Source: Populus alba (Eukaryota > Streptophyta > Magnoliopsida > Malpighiales > Salicaceae). Taken from it: a stretch of DNA of 64,000 nt. The DNA lies in assembly GCF_005239225.2 (NCBI RefSeq), contig NC_133284.1:1021770-1085769 (forward strand), given 5' to 3'. Both the position numbers and the translations under genes were made by a program. Positions within the stretch are counted from its first letter, which is position 1. Every line of letters begins with the position of its first letter. The notes under the pieces are model-generated. The model did no database searches. It was not told where the DNA came from and saw only the letters and a list, made by a program, of their open reading frames with translations. This document shows positions 29,163 through 41,018 of this stretch, piece after piece.

Positions 29163-32100
29163 ACGGCCGTATCATGATCTGAAATATGCAATGCGCGACT
29201 CGATCTCTTCCTAACTGATGATACCTCCTGGGGCCCTTGTAATATTTCTCTTCCCAATTGTCAATGCTAGAAAAGTTTTCTCTATCTCTGAATAAGGAAC
29301 CAGATTCTATATCTCTTCTCAATTGTCTATCCTGTTAAACATAATTAACTTAAAATCAATTTTCCACAAGCTATTATTTTCGGGAATTCTATGCTGATTA
29401 ATCTGCCTCCTTGAATGATTAGACAGTAACTTGGATTTGCAGCATGGATTGAGAATCAAGAAAAACAACAAAAAGCCCTAAAACACAGCAGCGATTGAAA
29501 AGACCTGGGAACACTGATATATCCGTATATGGCCGTTATACGAGCATCATGTTTCTTCTCATATGAACAAAAAGCAATGCATCTTCAACTAGCAAAGACA
29601 AGTTTCAGTCACAAAAGAATCGTCAAATAGCTGCTGGTACTTGCACAACTATCTCAATTTCACTATAGATGAAACAATTGTTTGATCCAAGCAGTTGGAT
29701 TATACCAAAAATCATTGCAAAATCCAACTACTTTATCTCAAAAATGAAAGGAAGGAAAGACAGAGTTATCAGCAAATCGAACATCGCAACATGGAGTTAA
29801 TTCTACATCTTCAAGCAAATTCCAGGAAAACAAAAACCACCCAGATGAAAACTAAGGCTGGATTACAATCCCAAACTCCAAACAAGCAATTCAGCACTCA
29901 ATCGAAGCAAAAACTGTTCATGTAAATCATAAAATTGAAAAATACCAATCAAAGCAACACATGTATGTAAAATTTGAGTAACCAAAACACTATTGAACAA
30001 AAAAAATATATTTTAAATTAGCAAAATCTAACCAAGAACTGCAGCAACCTGATGAGAAATTCAGCCCATAAACTTGATAAATAACCAACAAAGCCAAGAA
30101 CAAAGAGAAGAAGCAGTGCAAACTGGCCAAATATTGGTGGCACCCCAGATAAGAAGACACTAAAAGTCCAAAATCTTGAATATGCAATCCACTTGAGCCT
30201 TGCAATAATTGTAACAAAGAAACTGGTTACGTGTAACCATAAGCAGTATTACAGGCCCCGGAAATTGCGTGTCTTAAAAATTGACTAGAAGCAAGCTATG
30301 ATACATACAAGAGTCAAAAGATCCATCTTGATGTGCTATCTTAGGTTGCAAGTCTGTTTGCTTTCCAAGTCATGTAAATTGTATAGGTTGTTCGAATAAA
30401 AAAAGGATTTAGTTTCCTCAGTTAATGATAATATATTTTTTTCATCGTTGGAAAAGAAAAGAAAAACTCAGATAAAAAAGAATTATAAGAAATAATTTCT
30501 TCATGAATGTATTGATTCGAGATGTGTAAATTCGATCTAAAATCGTAGTTATCAAGCCTAGGTTTGGGTTGGCAAGGTAAACTCATGCCTCCCAAAATAA
30601 CTGTCCTTCCATGTTTCTCTCTCTTTTTTTTTACGAAAAAAAAAAATAATTTAGACAGAGATAAAAAAAAAAACGAAATAATTTACCGAGTCGATGAATT
30701 ATTGGATCATTTCATACTATTCATGTAAGAAATGAGAATAACATAGAAAATCTGCAAAATATATTTTTCATTCATTCATTAAATTAAAAGATAGGTACTA
30801 TATCCGGTGATAGGAGCCTGGGAGGAAATACGTGTACAGCTTTAAAAGCATATACATTATTTTATATTATTTCTGTTGTCTTTTACATATTTATCAACGG
30901 GCCTCCCTGTTCTTTAACTAGTGGCTGATTTTGTTGCTGGCACCTTTTTTCTTCGGCTTTGGTTTTCCCATTGTGGAAGGTGACATTTCCTCCACGCAAC
31001 GTTTCATAATGAGTTTTTGATTGATTTGAGGTCGGATCGGACCGTTAAATGTTTTATAAAGGATTCTAAATCTCATTTTGTTTTTATAATTCAAAAATAT
31101 TTTTAAAAAAATTTAATTATTTATTTCATTTTTATTTTTAATTTAAATTAATATTTTTTTATGTTTTTAAATTATTTTGATGCACTGATTTTAAAAAATA
31201 TTTTTTAAAAAAATATTATTTTAATATATTTTCAAATAAAAAATATTTTAAAAAATAGCCGCAATCATATTTCTAAACATGATGATAAAACTTTGCCGAA
31301 CAACTTGGGTATCATTAATTACTTTGAGTTTTTTAACAAAAAAACCTAATTTTTTTTCTTCTAAATCAACATTTATATAGAGATTTTAAAAAGAAATTCA
31401 AAACTAGTGTTAATTTACGGATCTACAAGTCAATCCTTCTAATCTTATATTCAAATTTCAGTCAAAATCAGATCTTGATTAATTAAGTCTTATAAAAGCA
31501 TGATGAGAATCTATACATAAGTGAGTTGTTGAATATTTATTGGTTTGTGAGTTAAAGGTCAAAGACTCAAGATAGAAAAAAAAAAGTTGATTTGGGTTTT
31601 TGGATTTTGGCACTATAAACAAAACAAAACATATAAATATGAGAGAAAATTCTTCAAAAACAAAGCACATATCTTACCCTTGTGATAAATATTATTATTT
31701 TTATTTAAAAAGATATTAAAATATTTTTTTATTTTTTAAAATTTATTTTTAATAATAACACATTAAAAAAAAATATAAAAGTAATTTAAAAAAACACCGT
31801 CATAACCGACCATGAATTCCAACAAACATGAAAACTAATGTTGATTAAATCTTATTACTCTTAATTAATTTGTAACCTTGGTTTAGAATATCTCTTTTTA
31901 ACAACAATAAATTCTAATAAATATAAATCCGTGCATGTCTTGTGAACTTAAGCACTACTACATAAGTTACGAGAGCAAAATTTAGAAGAAACTAGTAATG
32001 ACAAAAAAACAATTTAAAAAAAAACGAAATACATAAATAAATACTAATCATACAAGACAACGAATGCTGAGAAAAAAGAGAGACCATAACAAGAGAATTA

Positions 32101-33399
32101 GTGGAAAGAAAATAAGATTTAGGGTTCTAAGCATATGAGTAAATTAATGTTGTGCTGGTGGGGATGGAGCAACAGGTGTTTTCTTCTTCTTTTTCTCCTA
32201 CCGCTTTAGAAGAGGTTTATGCCATACGATGAGGGGAAAACGTTATCCTTCTTATAAATAGAAGGGAAAAAAGAGAGAGAATCATCTTTACATCCGCATG
32301 CATATGAATTATTAATTTTTGGGATTTCTGGGCTTGTTTTCATCAAGCACTAAGGCCCATTTGGCCACGGCCCACCATCGGCCCAGGGAGTTTTGTTGGT
32401 TTTTTGACACGTTTTCATCAAGCCCTAATCTAGAGATGAAGCCCTGGGGCCCGTTTGAAAACGGCCCACCGTTGGACGAGGAAGATGCTTTTCTTGTAGT
32501 TTTTGGTATTGGAGGGTTTTAGCCTAAAGAGAGCTTTGTGATGTTATTGTGTTCACAAGGACGGCAATATTGGTCTAGACAACGAGAGTTCTTAACAAAG
32601 ATATGTGCTATAAATATTTATTGATAAAAATGCTCGAAAGGGCAATTTATAAAAACTTAAATTCAACATTTTTTTTCATAAATAGTTAAATTAAAAAATT
32701 GTTACACGAGTTGAGCTCATCACGAATATGAATTATGTAAAACTCATTATAAAATGATTATGAGACTCCCCATTTTACGAGGATAGATTAATAGTGATTC
32801 TTGTTACGCAATAATCCCTCATTTAGTGTGGTGTTTTAGTTGGCAATTAGCAAATTTTATGGACTTGAAGTGAAACTAGCTAGTAGTAGGATGCATTTAT
32901 TTATTTGTAAATCAAGTTTTGATTTTTTTTAATTCAATTTTTTTGTAAATGTTGCTGCTTGTGGTGTGCTAGTGAGTGATTGCGGGTGTATAAAAGATCT
33001 CGTCCACCTCTCAAATTTGCCCTTAAGATGGGTTTTTTTTGCTCATCTAAATGCATTAGTTTGTCTGCATAGTTATTAAGGTTTCTTTTCAAATAATTTT
33101 TTGTATTAAAATACATGTTAATGATATTTTTTTATTTTTTAAAAATTATTTTTAATATTAGTATATCAAAATGATTTGAAAAAACTAAAAATATATTAAT
33201 TTGAAGTAAATAAAAAATAAAAAATTTTAATTTTGTTTTTAAATAATTTTAAAACGGGCTAAAATTTATGGAATTGATTATTAGGATAAAGTTCCTTTCA
33301 TGAAAATGTTTGTTGAAATGACGAGGATGGTCGAGTGCCTGACTATCGCACGTTTAAAGCCTTCAACGTGCTTTATATATAACTAAATAAATATTATAA
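29163..33399. other. long gene-free stretch
   Basis: The first 1.1 kb is less AT-rich and may include the 5' leader and promoter of the SINA gene. From about 30400 it is AT-rich with homopolymers. Open frames here (for example 29695-29925 + and 29990-30217 -) have no family character or splice context. A GGCCCA-rich patch at about 32330-32480 is listed separately. Confidence 0.5.
32325..32475. repeat. imperfect direct repeat rich in GGCCCA motifs
   Basis: Two imperfect copies of a block of roughly 70-80 bp, each starting GTTTTCATCAAGC and later containing GGCCC and ACGGCCCACC, lie side by side. GGCCCA/TGGGCC is the site II element bound by TCP factors in plant promoters, but I see no gene start just downstream. 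The short open frame across it (32319-32522) looks incidental. Confidence 0.5.
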
Positions 33400-33875
33400 A
33401 TGCGTAGACGGAAGGGAAAGCACAGCATGCTTTCTCAAGGCCAAATCAGCTTACAGCACGAACTTTTTCTGGGTCACATTTTTCATCACCGACGGCAAGG
33501 GGTCACCTTTCTCGCCTCTTCCATGGCATTCTTTTGGTCTTTCTATAAAGGTCCCACATCTAACCATGCATTGAATTTGAACTACACTCATCCTTTAGCT
33601 TGGCTTTTTCTTTATCATTTCTTTAGGTCGGTTTTAACGTTTTGTTTTTGTCATACAATGTGCATTTTAATTATACATTTTTAAATATTTAGTTAATCAA
33701 CATATAAGCTATAGTTTTGCACGAGTCCCATTAAAAATAAAAAAGTTATGATAACTTTTTTTAAATTATTTTTTTAAAATTGTAATAGCAAAAGCTATAG
33801 AATATTAAATACATACTTTTGTCCTAGTAACAATACAAATTATAATCTAATGGTGATAAAGGACGATCAAGGCAC

Positions 33876-34133
33876 ATGGAAGTATCTTCTTACATGCACG
33901 CATATACTTATGGATATGGCGGAAGCTTCCTTTTCAATTTTCTTGGCGTGTGGTCAATTCATTACTTCTATGGCTTCAACCACAAGTCAAATGTGGCTTC
34001 TCAAGCAACCTTCAAGGTTCTTCTCTATATAGCATCATCCTTAAGCATCATTGTTATAATATTCAGATTGATCACAGATATATACGAGTATCATCAGGCT
34101 AGATTTCTTTCTTCACTTGAGAAATGGAGGTAG
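33876..34133 (+). CDS. small putative membrane peptide overlapping the next ORF
   Basis: An 85-aa frame with a hydrophobic segment (about residues 48-63, VLLYIASSLSIIVIIF) in its C-terminal half. Its last ten bases overlap the ATG of the 91-aa ORF at 34124 in another frame. I recognise no family. It could be a real small membrane protein, a long upstream ORF on the same transcript, or chance. The sequence is less AT-rich than the flanks, which fits a transcribed region. Confidence 0.3.
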   Translation: MEVSSYMHAYTYGYGGSFLFNFLGVWSIHYFYGFNHKSNVASQATFKVLLYIASSLSIIVIIFRLITDIYEYHQARFLSSLEKWR

Positions 34134-34399
34134 AGGCATCATTAGCTGAAATCTTGATCAAGGTGGCCATGTTTGTGCTTGTACAAGTCTTGGTTTATGC
34201 GATTCTTTCAAATTCTTCAAATATCTTCTCCAAGAACAAGACAAGATCATTCAGTTTCAAACCTGCTCGTTCTCTTAGCATTCGTGGTTTCTTGGATGCT
34301 ATTTCTGACATACCACCAGGCAGCAGTGAGCCATCACCATTATCAAGGGGTTCAGGATCAGTCACCCAAGATTCCATCTTTGATGATTATGGATCTTGA
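34124..34399 (+). CDS. small single-pass membrane protein, plant-specific uncharacterised family
   Basis: A 91-aa single-exon ORF. A hydrophobic segment at about residues 7-25 (EILIKVAMFVLVQVLVYAIL) is followed by a basic Ser/Phe/Arg-rich stretch (SFSFKPARSLSIRGFLDAI) and an acidic Pro/Ser-rich tail (PPGSSEPSP). I recall this layout, with an SIRR-x-LAALSDLP-like block and a GGEPSPS-like tail, from many unnamed plant proteins; no function is established to my knowledge. It ends 168 bp from the convergent stop of the GRIK-like kinase gene. Confidence 0.6.
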   Translation: MEVEASLAEILIKVAMFVLVQVLVYAILSNSSNIFSKNKTRSFSFKPARSLSIRGFLDAISDIPPGSSEPSPLSRGSGSVTQDSIFDDYGS

Positions 34400-34566
34400 C
34401 TTTAGCGAGTTGAAAATATCATTGAAATTTATGTAATTAGTTCTATTAGAAAATGCTATAATCATGGATTTCTTTTTTAAATTGAATAATTTAATAAATT
34501 TACAAGACTTTTGAACTGATATTTGCTTGGGCCCTTTAGGCTTTGTCATCTACTCTTCCTGCAGCT

Positions 34567-37500
34567 TTATAAGCAGTTTATAGGGACTGGACCTCCCTCT
34601 TTGACCATCCATGGATGCTCAGCTGCACTATTCAAGGTAATTCTTCGGGTTGGATCTGTATATAACAGGATAGCAAGAGGAGATAATAAATTGGCAAGTT
34701 CCGACATTTCATGGCTAGTAGAAATTCTTGCAAATTCATTCAAAATAGGCAGCAAGAAACTACTTGGTACCTCCCTGTATTTTGATAGCTCTTGAGCAAA
34801 ATTAGACTAGTAAAATTGTAGGGATACATTACCTTTACAGAGAAGGCCTTGGAGCAGATCTTTGAGGTCAGGATTTAATTCTTCTGGGAGTGACAAGGGA
34901 CCATGAACAATCTGTCACAAGATTTCTAACAGTTTAATAGACATTAAAGATGAACACACGCGCAAGAGAAAACAAAGTGTGAAAATTACCTTGTCGTAAG
35001 TTTCAGGTACACTGTCGGCAAGAAAAGGGCAGCAGCCCACCACCATAAAATATAAGGTAACACCAACAGCCCATGTATCAGCAGCTTTCCCATGGTAAAC
35101 TGTATCTGGTATAATCCAAGAATTCTTATTTATAATTAATTCCACGGTATTGGACTATGCTTCTTTTCATGGAACATAAATAACTTATTTATGTCATTTC
35201 ACATTCATGGACTAGCTACTGAGACTCTGGATTCTGGAAGTATGTGAAAAAGTTGTCTCCAATATGATTTTCATATGCATTCTAGACATAACGATAGGCG
35301 ATGATCGTAGGTCGCAACCACTTCTGCTGACAAATGAACCCTTAGATAGAGAACCCTTACATGGAGTTTAGTTATGTTTCAGAATAAAATTAAGGAATAC
35401 ATCTCCTTCTACCTTTTATTTTGAAAATACAAACTTTAAAACTGTTTTTTTTTTTTAAATATTTTATATCTTTGTGTCTATTTCTTCAATCAAACATGTT
35501 TATTGTCTCTTCTATATATATCCCTTATGTCATGGGATACAAACCAAATGCAACCAAAGGGTTGATGGAAATAATGAATTTACCTGAACAACACTCAGGT
35601 GCTGTGAAAGCTGGAGTTCCAGGACATCTCAGTAGCCCATCATTGTCATCCTGAAAATTAGAATTCCTAAATAAGTTGAGTTTGGTAGGTCTGCAGAAGA
35701 AGCTTAAATTCACAGTTTGAAGGAGTCAAAGTGGAAATTTGTAGAGAAGATTTAGTAGAGTTCTTGACCTGTGAAACCATTGATTTTATAACAAAAACAA
35801 GAAGAAGAAGAATCATGAATAGATTAGCAGATGAGTCATAATGAATAGCATTACCTCAAAGGCATGGCCAAAGCTGAAATCAACTATCTTCACCCTTCCA
35901 CTTGTAGTGACCAAAAGATTTTCTGGCTTAATATCACCATGCACGATGTTCTGCTACAAATAAAGGAGAAAGATTCAACTTTTTCTACAAAGGGAAACGG
36001 CTTCGAGAGATTCGCAACTTACATGGTGATGCAAATAAATGAGACCGGCAATTACATCCTTGAAATATCTTCTTGCAGTTGTTTCATCAATCTGTCCTTT
36101 CGTCTCCGAAATGTTGCTCATACAACTGCTTTCCACGTATTCAAGAACTAGATGATAACAACCATGCGCCAAAAGAGAGATAGAAGTGCATCAAAACAAT
36201 ACTCCTTGTAAGATTTTTGAAAAACATGCTTCAAAACATTTGGAAGAGGCTATCCATACCCATATACATATAATCAGATTTTTGGTCATCAATCACCTCA
36301 ACTAGGTTGATTATGTTTGGATGTTCCAATGTTTTCAATATGGAAACCTGCAAGAAACACACATTTCAAGCTATCAACTTCCTTACTATAATATGGCCAT
36401 GGCGCAATCAAGAATATGGAGGTGGTGATAAAATGTTCCACATTTCAGAAGACTAATAGACCTATTCAGAATGCATCAAATGGCCAGCCATTATATTTTT
36501 CCAAAAAACATAATAATCTTCTGGGAATTTTTGTGTCAATCAGATTGCATATTGGGGCTAGTTGTTCTTGTACGAGACAGAGTGAGCAGCTCTATCCACA
36601 ATCAGAATTTGTCAAAAACTGGACCATGCCAGGCAAGAAAATTCTCACCAGATAAGCTAGCTACTTGCGTCTAGAGAAAATCTTTATGCAACAAATCCAG
36701 AACATGTTATTGAGAATCTAGAGGAACCGCTGATGAGAACTGAATATAGATATCTGAATTATTACAACTCATAGAGCTTTTATCCTGCTTCAAGAAAGTA
36801 GCTGCTGCAAGATGTGGAATCACAGTAGATGGAACCCTAAATAACCTTACTAAGAAAAAAGAGAGAACAAAACAACATAACTGCATGATCAAAAGAAAAG
36901 GCAAGCCTCGAGTTTGAGCATACATAAAAACAAAGAAATACATTAATGAGACACGAATTCTTACTTCTCTGAGAACATCAGCCATGGCTGTTTCTGATTG
37001 TGTGATGCGCAACTTGCGCAAACGAGACTTACAGACAACCTACAATAACGATGGAATGATATTAATTAATCACGGTGATCATATATGAATGTGCAGTTAC
37101 AGAAAGAGATCATTCATTATGGTTCAAAGAAAATTTATTGGTGGGATCAAACCTTAGGTTAGGTATGTTAATGTTTGATAAATCAAAGCAACCAATCCAA
37201 GCACCATAGTGCAGGACCAAGGCTATGGAACCTGGCTGTATCAATGAGTAATACCAAGTTATTTCACTCCTCCTTGATGCAGGAGGTTTTGATTAATATG
37301 AAATGGATTTATTATATTTGTATATGTGGATAGTTAGCAGATATGTATAGTTCCAGGATCGATCGAGGAGATATATATCTAGTTATGCCGAGTCTGATAG
37401 AAAATTTATAAATTTAGATTTTATATTGAATTCAAATTTTATCTTTCTTCTATAATGGGTTTGCTATAATCAACTGCGTTCAGGAAGACTATTAACTTGT

Positions 37501-38673
37501 TGTTTTTAGTATTTTCATTATTCTTCTAATTAATTTTGGATTTCTAACTTGATTTTTGATTTTTATGTTATTTTTATATTTGAATTAGATTTTTAATTAT
37601 TCTTATCTCATAAAAAGTAATACCGATTAATTAAAAGGTATAATCCATATTATTAGAATTATTATAAGAGAATTATTGAATAATAAAATTGCAAATTATG
37701 TTTGTATATGCCATCCATTCTTCTAAAATTTTTGACTTTCTTTAATTCCTATTCTTTAAGTTCAACTGCGTCACCCCTGGTACCATCTTGATTTACGTAA
37801 TATCCGTCAAGATAACGCCATAGAATTATCATTTTTAAGCATTGCAAATCTTGTTCAATATTGCCTCGTTTGGAGTCACAAAGCTTTCTAGGTAGTTGGT
37901 GGTTCACACGACAGAAATTCTGGACTAACAAAGAGTGTATCCATAGCAATGAATTCAAGAGAAAACGAGTGCATCGACACTGTTTTGAGGTTAATTTCTT
38001 TTTTCAAATATCATAGTTATGCTTGGAGGAGTAAAATTATGGATAATTAAAACAAACAATCATTATAACTAGGTGTATTTACCTTAATAGCATATGGGAT
38101 TCCATCGTTACTGTTTCGATAAAGAACCTGCACCAAATACACTATCACCTTACTGTTAAACAGACACAGAATAGAATACAAGGAATTTATATGTTGTTTA
38201 CATGCTTACCACTCTACCATAGCTTCCTTGGTTGATCTTCCTTTCTTTTACATACTCATTGATCATCTTTCTTCCATTTGAATGCTACAAATCAACATAC
38301 AAGTACCAGTAAACTAATTTTGATAATTTCCTAACAGATCAAGCTTGAATGAGACCGGTCACTAGCTAGTCGTGCTGGATCGATGCTTTCGACACCAACA
38401 CAGGCAATACTTTGTGTACTTGAGAGTGAAATAAGTTTCAAATATGTAAATCTTTACCTTAGAATGCTTGACAGAGGTGATTACTGTAACGGGAATCTTC
38501 TTACAAGCTTGAGCCGTCCTTGGTGTGCAAGGAATCGATTGTTCTTCCATGTCAACAAAAATATTTCCGTAGGATAACTTTTGGTAGAAAATGTTTTCTC
38601 CATCATCTTGTCGACATGAGTGATCACTTGATCCTGCACACTCCTGAGAGAAGGGATTGGATGTGCAGTCCAT
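34567..38673 (-). CDS. GRIK/SnAK-like Ser/Thr kinase (SnRK1-activating kinase family)
   Basis: Eleven minus-strand exons join to 356 aa: 38673-38458, 38284-38210, 38127-38083, 37039-36965, 36347-36260, 36147-36023, 35950-35855, 35650-35584, 35105-34990, 34911-34833, 34655-34567. The N-terminal 72 residues are not like GRIK1/2. The kinase domain starts [11 protein letters not shown]. It has the VAIK-type lysine (PYAIK), catalytic loop [13 protein letters not shown] in place of DFG (as in GRIKs), the activation segment [12 protein letters not shown], and [10 protein letters not shown]. GRIKs phosphorylate the SnRK1 T-loop and were first found as geminivirus Rep interactors. Two oddities: the glycine loop reads NQGSYG where GRIKs have GSGSYG, and the protein is about 40 residues shorter than GRIK1/2. 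An additional 5' coding exon is possible. Confidence 0.85.
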
Positions 38674-39671
38674 AGGTAAAGCAGACTTCTTGGGATTCTG
38701 AATAAGTTTCGGCGAATTAATTGCAGCAACCTGAATCCTCGTTAAACTTGGAACAAACCTAGGTAGACATCATGTGACAAGCAGAACTATCCCTTTACAA
38801 ATACCTACTAGCTTCAAGACTCATCTTCTGCAGCTGACCACAGCACTTCATGAGCTAAATTCTTACCCACAAAGAACTCTCCTCTTTTAGCACAGATACT
38901 TTAAGAAAGGCGAAAGGTGCAGCTGACCACAGCAATTAAGCTTTGGTATTGACTGGTAGCTGAGCAAAAGCTATCAACTTAGAAATATCTCTTACCACAT
39001 CTACATTATCTGAACTGATGTACATATATAGTTTTCATTGAATTTTTAGTACGATTTTACTCGTTTCACAATCAAGTGTGTTTTTTTAAAAATATCGGAT
39101 GAGATTGACACAAGCAAGTTGCTTCAAGAAGTCTTGTTCCTTACCCCTTGTTTCAAGAAATCTTGTTCCTTGTCTTCTTTTCTGACTTAATTATATACGA
39201 TACCGATATTCTACAATATTATACTTGTTAAAAAGAAATCTAGCACTTATTAAATGCAAAATGCTAGGTATAGTCAAAATCCAAAGTCATGCACACATCA
39301 TTTACGCATGCATGGTTAAGTCACCCCACTCTTAAAAGACTATAGTTATCTCATCCAATCTAAGATTCAAAGATTCAGCTCTTGGATTTATATTAAATCA
39401 CATATCAATCTTGATTTATTTTAAAATAATGTTATTTTGGATAAAATCTAAACTCAATCAAGTTAATCATGTTGCCAGTTTACCCACTACATCATCTAAA
39501 AATACTATCATCAATCATTAATTATATCGAATAAAATTCAGATAAAACTAATCAAAACATAAAATTAAATTGAACTCAACTAAACATCCATTTCATGTCA
39601 CCATCACAAGAGATTTTTTTCTTTATATGTTTTGTTATAATATCAATAAAGTAACATTTTAGACAACAAAC
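38674..39671. other. spacer between kinase and tRNA gene
   Basis: Probable promoter and leader of the GRIK-like gene at left, then AT-rich sequence. No coding frame recognised. Confidence 0.45.
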
Positions 39672-39744
39672 GGGGATGTAGCTCAGATGGTAGAGCGCTC
39701 GCTTAGCATGCGAGAGGTACGGGGATCGATACCCCGCATCTCCA
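39672..39744 (+). tRNA. tRNA-Ala (anticodon AGC)
   Basis: A 73-base cloverleaf without intron. Acceptor stem GGGGATG pairs with CATCTCC (one G-U pair), D arm GCTC..GAGC, anticodon stem CTCGC/GCGAG with loop TTAGCAT (anticodon AGC), and T arm CGGGG/CCCCG with loop ATCGATA. The discriminator base is A and CCA is not encoded, as expected in eukaryotes. The G3-U70 type pair used by alanyl-tRNA synthetase is present. It matches the standard plant nuclear tRNA-Ala. Confidence 0.97.
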
Positions 39745-39762
39745 TTTTGTTTTTTTTTTTTG
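39745..39762 (+). terminator. RNA polymerase III terminator of tRNA-Ala
   Basis: TTTTG followed by a run of twelve T residues directly after the discriminator base, the usual oligo-T stop for Pol III. Confidence 0.85.
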
Positions 39763-41018
39763 TAGAAGTCAATTGGTTCTAAAATCACAGCACGTTTCTC
39801 ACAACTCCAATCAAACAACAATCCAATCTCATTTGGGACCCACATCTCAACGCTTCTTATTCGGTCACAGTCTTAAGCCAAGCTGTTATTTTATCACCTC
39901 TCACCGGGCACTCGTCCCCTTCCTCAGCCACAGCCTTAGCCAGACAAGAAGCATACGAGACCCACTTTCTGTCTCCATTTATTTTATTTCATAAATAAAA
40001 AGTTTAAGTTTATTTTATACCCTATAATTTACAAAAATCTATACTTTGATGCCTTGGGTCTTGGTGTTTCAATGACCCTTAATTTACAAAAAGATTCAGT
40101 ATGGTCCTTATATTTGTTAAGTTTGAATTTGGAAGTGACTATAAATTGGTGTTTAGGGCTACTTTGAGAACACGAATTGCACCACTTTTCAAACCAGCTC
40201 TAAAAATTCTAATATCAAGTTTAAAAATCATTTTTCAAAGGCTTGTTCAAGTTTCATGTTAAAATTTTGAATTTAATGCTACAATTTATTTTGAAAATTT
40301 ATTTGAATTTTTAAAAGTTATTTTATTTTATTTTATTCTGTGGAAGTGGATATAAAATCTACCCAGTTTGAATTTAATGTTTTATATAAGTGCTTATATA
40401 AGATGTATATGGATTTTTAATATACAAATGCCACGTAAATCACATTGTAAAATCATTAATTTTTTTTTTATTAAAGCTGGAGTTAGATTTATTTATTAAT
40501 ATTAATAAATATATTATAAATATAATAGTTAATCAATTTTTTTTAATAGAGTTCATGTTTTTATATATAGTTATTATTAAACATTTAACTCAAACAAATT
40601 ATATTTATCATCATTAATTGTTATTTTTTAGATGTTGATATTTATGTTGCTTTAAGAACTTGACGTAATGTTATTTTATTGGAAATAATATGAAAATCAA
40701 AACATGAACATCTAAAAGAAAATGATTAAAAAGGATAACATTTTGTTAGATTTTCTTAGTTATTGAACATTTTCAAGGGTCATTTTTAAACTTTTTCAGA
40801 AATTTTTAAACTAATAGTTGATAAAATAATAAAATCCAACCTATATAAGCCAGCCAAAGTGAAACTGTTCTAAATTTAAAGGGACTAAACCTGATTTTTC
40901 TTTAGTAAAATGGTTTCTCGCCACTGGTCCTCTAAATAATATTCATGGAAGCAGTTGATTCAGCTATAAAAGATTCGGAATTTCTAGCATCAGATTCACA
41001 GTACTGAAACAAAAAACA
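39763..41018. other. AT-rich spacer and promoter of the formate-THF ligase gene
   Basis: Short, more balanced sequence to about 39980, then AT-rich DNA. The open frame 39773-39994 has no family character. The bases just before 41019 probably form the leader of the next gene. Confidence 0.45.

Noticed and set aside
32319..32522. 67-aa + frame starting MGFLGLFSSS
   Set aside because: Spans the duplicated GGCCCA block; no family and no transcript context.
33400..33684. 94-aa + frame
   Set aside because: No recognisable domain and ends in AT-rich, Phe/Leu/Ile-rich sequence; listed as possible only if transcripts are found.
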